Source: Streptomyces iranensis (GTDB lineage: Bacteria > Actinomycetota > Actinomycetes > Streptomycetales > Streptomycetaceae). From it: a stretch of 64,000 nucleotides of DNA. Under the pieces are notes generated by a model. That model had not been told where the DNA came from. It made no database searches and saw only the letters and a program-made list of their open reading frames with translations. Below, piece by piece: positions 47,954 to 56,056 of this stretch. The stretch spans positions 1 to 64,000 of the forward strand of contig NZ_JAGGLR010000004.1 of NCBI RefSeq assembly GCF_017874715.1. The letters are read 5' to 3'. Within the stretch, counting starts at the first letter, position 1; the number at the start of each line of letters is the position of its first letter. The translations under genes and the position numbers were made by a program.

Positions 47954-49888
47954 TCAGTGGATGGGCCGGTGGACGTTCTGCTCGGCGGTCGGGCCGGGAG
48001 TGGCGTCGGCGATCCAGGGGCCGTCACCGCTGGGGTCGATCACCCCGTGCTCGAGCCACTCGTACGTTCCGGAGAGCACCCCGGAGACCACCTTGCGGTC
48101 GAGTTCGTCGGTGTTGGTCCACAGCCGCCCGAAGAGCTCCTCGGCGCGGATCCTGGCCTGCCGGCAGAACGCGTCGGCCAACTGGTAGGCGGCGACGCCG
48201 TGGTCGCCGCGGGAGCGCAGCATCTCGGCCCGTACGCAGGCCGCGCTCATCGCGAACAGCTCCGCGCCGATGTCGACGATCCGGCTGAGGAAGCCCTGTT
48301 TGGTCTCCATCCGGCCCTGCCAGCGCGACATGGCGTAGAACGTGGAGCGGGCCAGCTTGCGCGCCGAGCGCTCCACATAGCGCAGATGCGGGGAGAGGTC
48401 CGGGTGGCCCGCCGGGTTGAACTCCGGGTAGGCGCGGGGCAGTTGACCGGGGCCGGTGAGCAGGCCGGGCAGCCAGCGGGCGTAGAAGCCACCGGCCTTG
48501 GCGGCCGCCTTGCCCTTGTCCTGGAGGGACTTGCCGGGGTCGATGAGATCGCCCGCCACCGACAGATGGGCGTCCACGGCCTCGCGGGCGATGAGGAGAT
48601 GCATGATCTCGGTCGAGCCCTCGAAGATCCGGTTGATGCGCAGATCGCGCAGCATCTGCTCGGCGGGGACGGCCCGCTCCCCGCGGGCGGCCAGCGAGGC
48701 CGCGGTCTCATAACCCCGGCCGCCGCGGATCTGGACCAGTTCGTCGGCCATCAGCCAGGCCATCTCGCTGCCGTAGAGCTTGGCGAGCGCCGCCTCGATG
48801 CGGATGTCGTTGCGGTCCTCGTCGGCCATCTGGGAGGCGAGGTCGATGACGGCCTCCAGGGCGAAGGTGGTCGCCGCGATGAAGGAGATCTTGGCGCCGA
48901 CGGCCTCGTGCTTGGCGATGGGCTTGCCCCACTGCTCACGGGCGGCGGACCATTCGCGGGCGATTTTCAGACACCACTTCCCGGCGCCCGCGCACATCGC
49001 GGGCAGCGACAGCCGTCCGGTGTTGAGCGTGGTCAGCGCGATCTTGAGGCCCGCGCCCTCGGGGCCGATCCGGTTGGCGGCCGGGACGCGGACCCGGTGC
49101 AGGCGGGTGACGCCGTTCTCCAGACCGCGCAGCCCCATGAAGGCGTTGCGGTTCTCCACGGTGACGCCCTCGGAGGCGGTCTCGACGACGAAGGCGGTGA
49201 TGCCGCCCTTGTGGCCCTCGGAGCGCGGCACCCGGGCCATCACCACGAGCAGGTCGGCGACCACGCCGTTGGTGGTCCACAGCTTGACGCCGTCCAGCAG
49301 GTAGTCGTCGCCGTCGGGCACGGCGGTGGTGGCGAGGCGGGCCGGGTCGGAGCCCACGTCCGGCTCGGTGAGCAGGAAGGCCGAGATGTCGGTGCGGGCG
49401 CAGCGCGGCAGGAAGCGGTCCTTCTGCTCCTGGGTGCCGAAGAGCTTCAGCGGCTGCGGTACGCCGATGGACTGGTGGGCGGAGAGCAGGGCGCCGATCG
49501 CCGGGCTGACGGAGCCGGCCAGGGCGAGGGCCTTGTTGTAGTAGACCTGGGTGAGGCCCAGCCCTCCGTACTTGGTGTCGATCTTCATGCCGAGCGCGCC
49601 GAGCTCCTTGAGCCCCTTGATGGTCTCGTCGGGGATCTGCGCCTCGCGCTCGATGCGGGCGGCGTCGACCCGCGTCTCGCAGAACTCCTGGAGCTTGGCG
49701 AGGAAGGTCTCGCCGCGGCGGACGTCGTCCGGGGCGGGGGCGGGGTGGGGATGGATCAGATCGAGTCGGAAGCGGCCGAGGAAGAGCTCCTTGGCAAAGC
49801 TGGGCTTGTGCCATACCTGTTCGCGTGCGGCCTCGGCGACCTGGCGCGCTTCACGCTCGGACACCGGCCTGACGGAGGATGCGGTCAT
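47954..49888 (-). CDS. Acyl-CoA dehydrogenase
   Basis: The 644-residue flavoprotein matches long acyl-CoA dehydrogenases of the VLCAD/ACAD9 type. It has FLLTEPDVGSDPARLATTAV (FAD-binding loop), LWTTNGVVADLLVVMARV, LGRLSLP-like GRLSLPAMCAG, and INRIFEGSTEIMHLLIAREA with the catalytic Glu of the EGSTEI motif. A ~180-residue C-terminal helical extension follows, as in very-long-chain enzymes. It starts beta-oxidation of fatty acyl-CoAs in the cytosol, probably passing electrons to ETF. It is divergent from the LacI regulator gene. Confidence 0.94.
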   Translation of the reverse strand: MTASSVRPVSEREARQVAEAAREQVWHKPSFAKELFLGRFRLDLIHPHPAPAPDDVRRGETFLAKLQEFCETRVDAARIEREAQIPDETIKGLKELGALGMKIDTKYGGLGLTQVYYNKALALAGSVSPAIGALLSAHQSIGVPQPLKLFGTQEQKDRFLPRCARTDISAFLLTEPDVGSDPARLATTAVPDGDDYLLDGVKLWTTNGVVADLLVVMARVPRSEGHKGGITAFVVETASEGVTVENRNAFMGLRGLENGVTRLHRVRVPAANRIGPEGAGLKIALTTLNTGRLSLPAMCAGAGKWCLKIAREWSAAREQWGKPIAKHEAVGAKISFIAATTFALEAVIDLASQMADEDRNDIRIEAALAKLYGSEMAWLMADELVQIRGGRGYETAASLAARGERAVPAEQMLRDLRINRIFEGSTEIMHLLIAREAVDAHLSVAGDLIDPGKSLQDKGKAAAKAGGFYARWLPGLLTGPGQLPRAYPEFNPAGHPDLSPHLRYVERSARKLARSTFYAMSRWQGRMETKQGFLSRIVDIGAELFAMSAACVRAEMLRSRGDHGVAAYQLADAFCRQARIRAEELFGRLWTNTDELDRKVVSGVLSGTYEWLEHGVIDPSGDGPWIADATPGPTAEQNVHRPIH

Positions 49889-50058
49889 CGGTGCTCCCTT
49901 TGCCGCGACGATCTCGTGACATTACCGGCACGTACCGCTGCCAGTGTGCATCCGGTCCGACGGGACGGCAAAGCGGGGTGACGCCGGGATCTGGAGGTTC
50001 GGGAAGGATTGCCGCGGCGGCGGACCCGGCGGGGATGCCGAGGGGCATGGACGTGGTG

Positions 50059-50072
50059 TTGAAGCGCTTCGA
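50059..50072. promoter_or_regulatory. LacI-type operator O1
   Basis: TTGAAGCGCTTCGA contains the perfect palindrome GAAGCGCTTC at 50061-50070, centred about 123 bases before the regulator start. The core with central CG is typical for LacI-family sites. Confidence 0.75.
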
Positions 50073-50146
50073 CTCCCTCTGGACAGCCCTTGCGCTGCGG
50101 GTTTAGGGTCAATCCGCATGGTCGGGCGGAAGGGTCTCGCCACGCG

Positions 50147-50160
50147 TCGAAGCGCTTCAC
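50147..50160. promoter_or_regulatory. LacI-type operator O2
   Basis: TCGAAGCGCTTCAC has the same 10-bp core at 50149-50158, ending 30 bases before the regulator ATG, where bound protein would block transcription. Autoregulation is likely. Confidence 0.8.
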
Positions 50161-50188
50161 TGACAATCCCCCGGATGGAGTCCCCCGC

Positions 50189-51205
50189 ATGGTCACCCTC
50201 GCCGAGGTCGCCCGCCACGCCGGAGTCTCCGCCAGCACGGTGAGCTACGTCCTCAGCGGCAAGCGGTCGATCTCCGCTCCCACGCGCGAGCGCGTCGAGC
50301 ACAGCATCAAGGAGCTCGGCTACCACCCCAACGCCGGAGCCCGCGCCCTGGCCAGCAGCCGCTCCAACATCCTCGCGCTCATGGTGCCGCTGCGGACGGA
50401 CATGTATGTGCCGGTGATGATGGAGATCGCCATCGCGGTCGCCACCACGGCCCGCTCCCACGGCTATGACGTCCTGCTGCTCACCGGCGAGGAGGGCCCG
50501 GCGGCGGTGCGCCGGGTGACCGGCAGCGGACTCGCCGACGCCATGATCGTGATGGATGTGGAGCTGGAGGACGAGCGGCTGCCGCTGCTGCACGCGGCCC
50601 GCCAGCCCACCGTGCTGATCGGGCTTCCCGCCGACACCGTCGGCCTGACCTGCGTCGATCTGGACTTCACCGCCACCGGTGCGCTGTGCGCCGATCATCT
50701 GGCGGACCTCGGCCACCGGGAGATCGCCGTCGTGGGCGAGGCCCCGGCGGTCTATGAGCGCCACACCGGATTCGCCGAGCGGACCCTGGAGGGGCTGCGC
50801 CGCCGCGCCGGTGAGCTGGGGGTGCGGCTGCTGCACCGCCCGTGCGAGGGCAGCTACGAGTCCATGGACGGCACCCTCTCCCGGATCTTTGACGAACGGC
50901 CCGGCACCACCGGCTTCGTGGTGCAGAACGAGGCGGCGATCGATCCGCTGCTCAGCCTGTTGCGCCGGCAGGGCCGCGCGGTGCCCGAGGACGTCTCGGT
51001 GGTCGCCATATGCCCCGAGCAGGTGGCCACCCAGGCGTCGGTGCGGCTCACCTCGGTGGCCATCCCCGCGCAGGAGATGGGGCGGCGCGCCGTGGAACTG
51101 GCGGTGGCGAAACTGGCGGGCCGCGCCCCGGAGGAGCAGGTGACCCTGCTCGCCCCGGAGCTGACCGTACGGGCCAGCTCGGGCCCGGCCCCCGGCACGT
51201 CCTGA
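50189..51205 (+). CDS. LacI-family transcriptional regulator
   Basis: From ATG 50189, with GGAG eight bases upstream, the 338-residue protein has an N-terminal helix-turn-helix (VTLAEVARHAGVSASTVSYV) and hinge (RALASSRSN). A periplasmic-binding-protein-like sugar-sensing domain follows, with motifs DLDFTATGALCADHLADLGH and FVVQNEAAIDPLLSLLRRQG. It presumably binds the GAAGCGCTTC operators before itself and between the importer and GH3 genes, releasing them on binding an oligosaccharide. The link to these sites is inferred from their exclusive location. Confidence 0.95.
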   Translation: MVTLAEVARHAGVSASTVSYVLSGKRSISAPTRERVEHSIKELGYHPNAGARALASSRSNILALMVPLRTDMYVPVMMEIAIAVATTARSHGYDVLLLTGEEGPAAVRRVTGSGLADAMIVMDVELEDERLPLLHAARQPTVLIGLPADTVGLTCVDLDFTATGALCADHLADLGHREIAVVGEAPAVYERHTGFAERTLEGLRRRAGELGVRLLHRPCEGSYESMDGTLSRIFDERPGTTGFVVQNEAAIDPLLSLLRRQGRAVPEDVSVVAICPEQVATQASVRLTSVAIPAQEMGRRAVELAVAKLAGRAPEEQVTLLAPELTVRASSGPAPGTS

Positions 51206-51231
51206 CGCGACCTCGCCGGGCCGGTGGCGTA

Positions 51232-51259
51232 CCGCCGCCGCGTGGCCGGGCGGCGGCGG
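51232..51259. terminator. Bidirectional hairpin between convergent regulator and GH12 genes
   Basis: CCGCCGCCG (51232-51240) pairs with CGGCGGCGG (51251-51259) around a 10-base loop between two converging stop codons. Confidence 0.55.
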
Positions 51260-51269
51260 AACGCGGGAG

Positions 51270-51971
51270 TCAGCTCGCGCTCACCCCGAAGCCGTTGGTG
51301 CGGAAGTCCAGACCGCCGGCCGAGGAGGTGATCTCATAGCCGAACTGGACGTCGCCGATGGTCACATCGCCGAACCAGCCCTTGGTGTTCTTGATCCAGT
51401 TCACGATGGGCTTGATGTCCACGGAGCCGGAGGTGGAGTTCGAGGTGCGGATGAACGAGAAGACCTCATTGGCTCCGTTGCTGCCCTTGTAGACGCTCCA
51501 GGTGTGGCCGCCTAGGGAGACATCCCCCTGGGCGGTGCCGAGCGGGCCAACCGGACCGGTCTTGTTGACCCACAGCATGATCTCGTAGTCGTAGTTGGAG
51601 TCCCAGATGTCGTACGAGGTGTTGTACGCGCCCGAGGACGGCACGGTGACGTTGTAGGTGCTGGTCAGCTTGGAGATGGCGCTGATCTTCTTGCCGACGA
51701 CCTTCTTGGCGTTGGGGTAGGACTTGATGCCGCCGGTGTTCGGGTGGTTGGCCCACACTCCCCAGTCGCTGTAGGAGTTGGCCCAGATGGTCTGGGCTCC
51801 GGCGCCGGAGCCCCAGATGTTGTTGTAGAGGGTGTAGCCGCCGTTGGACCAGGTGCCCCACTGGTCCGAGGAGGACCAGGTGGCGGCCTGGGCGGGGGCG
51901 GCGGCGAAGCCGATCAGCGCGAGTAACGCGATCAGCGGGGTGAGGAAGAGCGTTCGAGCGGCTCGTTGCAC
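51270..51971 (-). CDS. Secreted GH12 endo-beta-glucanase/xyloglucanase
   Basis: The 233-residue product starts with GTG at 51971 (AAGGGAAGG upstream) and a signal peptide cleaved near APAQA. The mature domain is a complete GH12 jelly-roll: DQWGTWSNGGYTLYNNIWG, nucleophile E130 in YEIMLW, acid/base E213 in FGYEITS. GH12 enzymes cleave beta-1,4-glucan backbones of cellulose, mixed-linkage glucan or xyloglucan. No carbohydrate-binding module is attached. It is probably last in the importer operon and makes oligosaccharides outside the cell for it. Confidence 0.95.
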   Translation of the reverse strand: MQRAARTLFLTPLIALLALIGFAAAPAQAATWSSSDQWGTWSNGGYTLYNNIWGSGAGAQTIWANSYSDWGVWANHPNTGGIKSYPNAKKVVGKKISAISKLTSTYNVTVPSSGAYNTSYDIWDSNYDYEIMLWVNKTGPVGPLGTAQGDVSLGGHTWSVYKGSNGANEVFSFIRTSNSTSGSVDIKPIVNWIKNTKGWFGDVTIGDVQFGYEITSSAGGLDFRTNGFGVSAS

Positions 51972-52009
51972 GGGACCTTCCCTTTCGGACGAGGGATTCG
52001 GGCGGAGCT

Positions 52010-54022
52010 TCAGGCGAGGGATTCGGGCGGAGCCAGGACCATGACCGCGAAGCGGTCCAGCCGGACGCTGGTGTGGTGCGCGCGCCCGGTGAGCAGATCC
52101 GTCCGCCCGGACGGAGCGGACGGAAGCGGGACGACCGCCGGGGTGCGGCCGTGGTTGAGCAGGAAGAGATACGGGCCGCGCCACACCGCCTCTACGCCCT
52201 CGGGGAGGCCGGGCAGCGCGGGGGCCAGCCCCGCCTCCTCGGCGGCGCGGCCGAGCAGCGCGCGCAGGGCGGTGGGTTCGGGGAGGGTCGAGACGTACCA
52301 GGCGGTGCCGGTGCCGTAGGCGTTGCGGATGACGGCGGGGCGGCCGTCGAGCTCACCGCCCTTGATCCGGGCGACCGGTTCGGCGGTGGACGGCTCCAGG
52401 TCCTCGGACCAGAGGGTGCCGTGGAACGCGCCCAGCCAGGCGCCCTCGGCGGTGAGCGCCTCGCCCTCGTCCAGCGGCCACCACTCGTGGACCGTACGGA
52501 TGCCCAGGAGCCCGCGGAGGCGGCGGTCCACCCCGCCGGGGCGCACCCGGTCGTCCTCGTCGGCGACGCCGGTGAAGAAGCCGCAGACGAGGGTGCCACC
52601 GCCGCGTACGTACGCCGCGAGGTTGTCCAGCGCCTCGTCGGTGAGCAGATACAGCTGGGGGACGGCGACGAGGGCGTAGTCGGTGAGGTCGGCGTGCGGA
52701 TGGGCGAAGTCGGTGGTGAGGTTCCGCTCCCACAGGGCCTGGTGCCAGGCGCGCAGCAGCCGTTCGCAGGAGACCAGGGAGGAGGGGCGGCCGTCCTGGA
52801 CGGTGGCCCACCAGGAGTGCCAGTCGTGCAGGATCGCGGCCCGCGCGGGGACGTCCGTGCCCACGACCGGGGCCAGTTCGCGCAGCTCGGCGCCGAGTTC
52901 GCCCACCCGGGCGAAGGTGCGGCTGTGCTCACCGGCGTGCGGGACCATCCCGGAGTGGAATTTCTCGCCGCCCTGCCGGGACTGCCGCCACTGGAAGAAG
53001 CAGACCGCGTCGGCGCCGCGCGCGACGGCCTGGAGGGACCACAGCCGCATCAGCCCGTGCGGCTTGGGGTGGTTGACGCCGCGCCAGTTGACCGGTCCCG
53101 CGGCCTGCTCCATGAGGACCCAGGGGCCGCCCGCCTGGGAGCGGGTCAGATCCTGGACCAGCGCGCCGTAGGCGGCCGCGTGCGGGTCCTTGGGGTCGGG
53201 GTAGAGGTCGACGGAGACGACGTCCTCCTCCGCCGCCCAGGCCCAGCCGTCCTGGCCGATGAACAGCGGATGGAAGTTGGTGGTCACGGGGATGTGCGGG
53301 GTGCGGGCGGCCAGCGCGTCGCGTTCGGCGGTGAAGCACTCAAGCAGGGCGTCGCTGGTGAAGCGGCGGAAGTCCAGCGCCTGACCGGGGTTGATCAGGT
53401 ACTGGGCGCGGCGCGGCGGGATGATCTCCTCCCAGGAGTCGTAGCGCTGGCTCCAGAAGGCCGTCCCCCACGCCTCGTTGAGGGCGTCCAGGCCGCCGTA
53501 CCGCGTGCGCAGCCAGCGGCGGAAGTGCCGGGCGGTCTCATCGCACCAGCAGTGGGTGCCGTACTCGTTGCCGACGTGCCACATCCGCAGGCCCGGATGG
53601 CCGCCGTAGCGGTCCGCCAGGTCCTCGGTGATGCGCAGGGCGTGGTCGCGGTAGACGGGGGACGAGGCGCAGAACTGGTTCCGTGAGCCGTACCAGACGA
53701 CCGTGCCGCTCTCGTCGCGCGGCAGGGTTTCGGGGTGGCGGGAGCCCATCCAGGGCGGCGGGGAGGCGGTCGGGGTGGCCAGGCACACCTCGATCCCGCC
53801 CTCGTGGAGCAGGTCCAGGACCCGGTCCAGCCAGTCGAAGTCCCGTGCCCCGGGACGGGGTTCGAGCCGCGCCCAGGAGAAGACGCCGACGGTGACGGTG
53901 GTGACACCCGCCCGGCGCATCAGCCGGATGTCGTCGTGCCAGACGCTCTCGGGCCACTGCTCGGGGTTGTAGTCGCCGCCGTAGAGGACGCGGCCGCGGG
54001 TGGCGTCGTTCAGGTCGGGCAT
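52010..54022 (-). CDS. GH42 beta-galactosidase
   Basis: The 670 residues follow GH42. A TIM barrel opens with GRVLYGGDYNPEQWPESVWH, has acid/base E153 in WHVGNEYG and nucleophile E305 in WVLMEQAAG, then a trimerisation domain and a beta C-domain. There is no signal peptide, so it acts inside the cell on imported oligosaccharides by removing beta-galactosyl (or related) ends. Cys157 and Cys159 near the active site (THCWC) may belong to the metal-binding site seen in this family. It lies between the permease genes and GH12. Confidence 0.95.
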   Translation of the reverse strand: MPDLNDATRGRVLYGGDYNPEQWPESVWHDDIRLMRRAGVTTVTVGVFSWARLEPRPGARDFDWLDRVLDLLHEGGIEVCLATPTASPPPWMGSRHPETLPRDESGTVVWYGSRNQFCASSPVYRDHALRITEDLADRYGGHPGLRMWHVGNEYGTHCWCDETARHFRRWLRTRYGGLDALNEAWGTAFWSQRYDSWEEIIPPRRAQYLINPGQALDFRRFTSDALLECFTAERDALAARTPHIPVTTNFHPLFIGQDGWAWAAEEDVVSVDLYPDPKDPHAAAYGALVQDLTRSQAGGPWVLMEQAAGPVNWRGVNHPKPHGLMRLWSLQAVARGADAVCFFQWRQSRQGGEKFHSGMVPHAGEHSRTFARVGELGAELRELAPVVGTDVPARAAILHDWHSWWATVQDGRPSSLVSCERLLRAWHQALWERNLTTDFAHPHADLTDYALVAVPQLYLLTDEALDNLAAYVRGGGTLVCGFFTGVADEDDRVRPGGVDRRLRGLLGIRTVHEWWPLDEGEALTAEGAWLGAFHGTLWSEDLEPSTAEPVARIKGGELDGRPAVIRNAYGTGTAWYVSTLPEPTALRALLGRAAEEAGLAPALPGLPEGVEAVWRGPYLFLLNHGRTPAVVPLPSAPSGRTDLLTGRAHHTSVRLDRFAVMVLAPPESLA

Positions 54023-54065
54023 ACCGGCTCCCGTCTCGGATCGGCTGGGTACGGGGCGACCGGCG

Positions 54066-55025
54066 TCAGCCCTTGACGGCGCCGGTGAGCATGCCCTTGG
54101 TGAAGTGCTTCTGGACGAAGGGGTAGAGCACCGCGACCGGGATCAGCGCGAGCACCATGACGGCCATCTGCACCGCCAGTCCCGGGATCTGCTGGGTGGA
54201 GATCATCTGGGACATGCCCTGCGGCGCCTGCTGCTTGATCACCAGCTGGCGCAGGATCATCTGCAGCGGCCATTTGTCCTGGTCGTTGAGGTAGAGCATG
54301 GCGTTGAACCACTGGCTCCAGTAGCCGACCGCGTAGAAGAGCGAGACCACAGCGATCACGGCCTTCGACAGCGGCAGGACGATGCGGAACAGGATCCGCC
54401 AGTCCCCCGCACCGTCGATCCGGGCGCTGTCGATCAGCTCGGGCGCGATGTTCTGGAAGAACGCCCGCAGCACCAGGACGTTGAAGACGGAGACGGCCCC
54501 GGGAAGGATCATCGACCAGTAGCTGCCCTCCAGACCGACGCCGGTGACCAGCAGATACGTGGGAATGAGACCGGCGTTGAAGAACATGGTGACCAGCAGC
54601 ACCATCAGGATCGGCCGGTGCAGGAAGGACCCCGGGCGGGACAGGCCGTAGGCGCACAGGACCGAGACGACGGTGCTGATCACGGTGCCCACGGCGGTGA
54701 GCCCGAGGCTGACGAGCGTCGCCCGGGTCACCGTGCCGCCGCTCAGCAGCTCGGTGTAGGCCCGGAAGGTGATCGTCTTGGGCACGATCACCAGCCCCCC
54801 GGCGTCGGTGATGGTCCTCTGGTCGGAGAGGCTGGTGACGATCACCACCCACAGCGGGCCGAGGATCGCCAGACACACCCCGGCCAGGGTGGCCCCCTTG
54901 AGCCCCTGGCCGACCCTGCCGGGCTCCTCCTCCCACACCGGGCGCCTCTCGTCGCGGCGCCGACGCGGGGGCGGGGGCGGGGCAGCGGGTCCGGTCGGGG
55001 CCGCGGTCCGCTCGGTCACGGTCAT
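54066..55025 (-). CDS. Carbohydrate ABC-transporter permease (LplC/YtcP-like)
   Basis: The 319-residue protein has a Pro/Arg-rich N-terminus and six hydrophobic segments. The permease EAA-type loop reads ELIDSARIDGAGDWRILFRI, where the ATPase would dock. Its end, FTKGMLTGAVKG, is typical of the LplC/YtcP type. Its start overlaps the other permease gene by four bases (ATGA). With the neighbouring permease and binding protein it forms an importer for oligosaccharides, but the cluster encodes no ATPase. Confidence 0.93.
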   Translation of the reverse strand: MTVTERTAAPTGPAAPPPPPRRRRDERRPVWEEEPGRVGQGLKGATLAGVCLAILGPLWVVIVTSLSDQRTITDAGGLVIVPKTITFRAYTELLSGGTVTRATLVSLGLTAVGTVISTVVSVLCAYGLSRPGSFLHRPILMVLLVTMFFNAGLIPTYLLVTGVGLEGSYWSMILPGAVSVFNVLVLRAFFQNIAPELIDSARIDGAGDWRILFRIVLPLSKAVIAVVSLFYAVGYWSQWFNAMLYLNDQDKWPLQMILRQLVIKQQAPQGMSQMISTQQIPGLAVQMAVMVLALIPVAVLYPFVQKHFTKGMLTGAVKG

Positions 55026-56056
55026 TTCCGGTAAACCCCCTGCTCGCCGAGCATATGGGCGACCTTGTTGGCGATCAGCACCAGCACCAGGCTGAAGGCG
55101 CCCTTGATCAGACCGCCGGCGGCGGCGATCCCGTAGTCGGTGTTGGCGATGCCGACCCACCACACATAGGTGTCGAAGACCTCCGAGGCGCCGGGACCCA
55201 CCGCGTCGCGCTGGAGCAGGATCTGTTCGAAGCCGACCGTCAGCGAGTCGCCGACGCGCAGCACCAGCAGCAGGGCGACCACGGGGCGCAGCGCGGGCAG
55301 GGTGACGTGCCACATCCGGCGCCGGCGGTTCGCGCCGTCCACGGCCGCGGCCTCGTAGAGGTCCTGGTTGACGGCGGAGAGCGCGGCCAGGAAGACGATC
55401 ACGCCCCAGCCCGCGTCCTTCCACACCAGCTGGGCGGTGATCAGGAACTTGAAGACGCCCGGGTCGGTCATCAGGTCGAAGCCCTCGTGACCGTGGGCGC
55501 GCAGCTGCTGGGCGAGCAGTCCGGCGCCCCCGAGCATCTGCTGGAAGATCGTGATCACCAGCACCCAGGAGAAGAAGTGCGGCAGGTACAGGATCGACTG
55601 CACCAGGCCGCGGACCTTGTCGCTGAGCACGCTGTTGAGCAGCAGCGCCAGCGCGATGGGCACCGGGAAGAACAGCACCAGCTGGATGAAGGTGATGGAG
55701 AGGGTGTTGGCGAAGGCGTCCCAGAAGCGGCTGTCCTCGAAGAGGAGGCCGAAGTTGTCGAGGCCCACCCATGGGCTGGTCCACAGCCCCTGGGTGAACG
55801 GGTCGTAGTCTTTGAAGGCGACCGTGGTCCAGAGCAGCGGGACGTAGGTGAAGAGCAGGAGCAGACCGACGGCGGGGGCGACCATCAGCAGCAGGGTGCG
55901 GTCGCGGCGGAGCCGGTGCCACCATCCGGTGCGGGCGGTGGGGGTCCCGCGGCTCGGCGGAGTGCCGGGGCCTGGCGGGGCACTCCGGTCTGCCGGGGCG
56001 CCACGGGCCGCCAGGGCGCCACGGGCCGCCGGGGCGCCACGGGCCCGCTTGGCCAT
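55022..56056 (-). CDS. Carbohydrate ABC-transporter permease (LplB-like)
   Basis: The 344 residues begin with a Gly/Ala/Pro/Arg-rich cytosolic stretch, then six membrane segments starting LLLMVAPAVGLLLLFTYVPL. FKDYDPFTQG and WVGLDNFGLLFEDSRFWDAF match the LplB type, as does the EAA loop DLYEAAAVDGANRRRRMWHV. The first base of its ATG is the last base of the binding-protein stop (TGATG), so the genes are coupled. Confidence 0.93.
   Translation of the reverse strand: MAKRARGAPAARGALAARGAPADRSAPPGPGTPPSRGTPTARTGWWHRLRRDRTLLLMVAPAVGLLLLFTYVPLLWTTVAFKDYDPFTQGLWTSPWVGLDNFGLLFEDSRFWDAFANTLSITFIQLVLFFPVPIALALLLNSVLSDKVRGLVQSILYLPHFFSWVLVITIFQQMLGGAGLLAQQLRAHGHEGFDLMTDPGVFKFLITAQLVWKDAGWGVIVFLAALSAVNQDLYEAAAVDGANRRRRMWHVTLPALRPVVALLLVLRVGDSLTVGFEQILLQRDAVGPGASEVFDTYVWWVGIANTDYGIAAAGGLIKGAFSLVLVLIANKVAHMLGEQGVYRK

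Larger units (their letters stand above)
49889..50188. promoter_or_regulatory. Divergent promoter region of acyl-CoA dehydrogenase and LacI regulator
   Basis: About 300 bases without a gene. It contains two operators, described separately, both nearer to the regulator start than to the dehydrogenase start. No other structure is evident. Confidence 0.5.

Noticed and set aside
47927..49981. A 684-codon plus-strand frame
   Set aside because: It is antisense to the acyl-CoA dehydrogenase, which has clear catalytic motifs.
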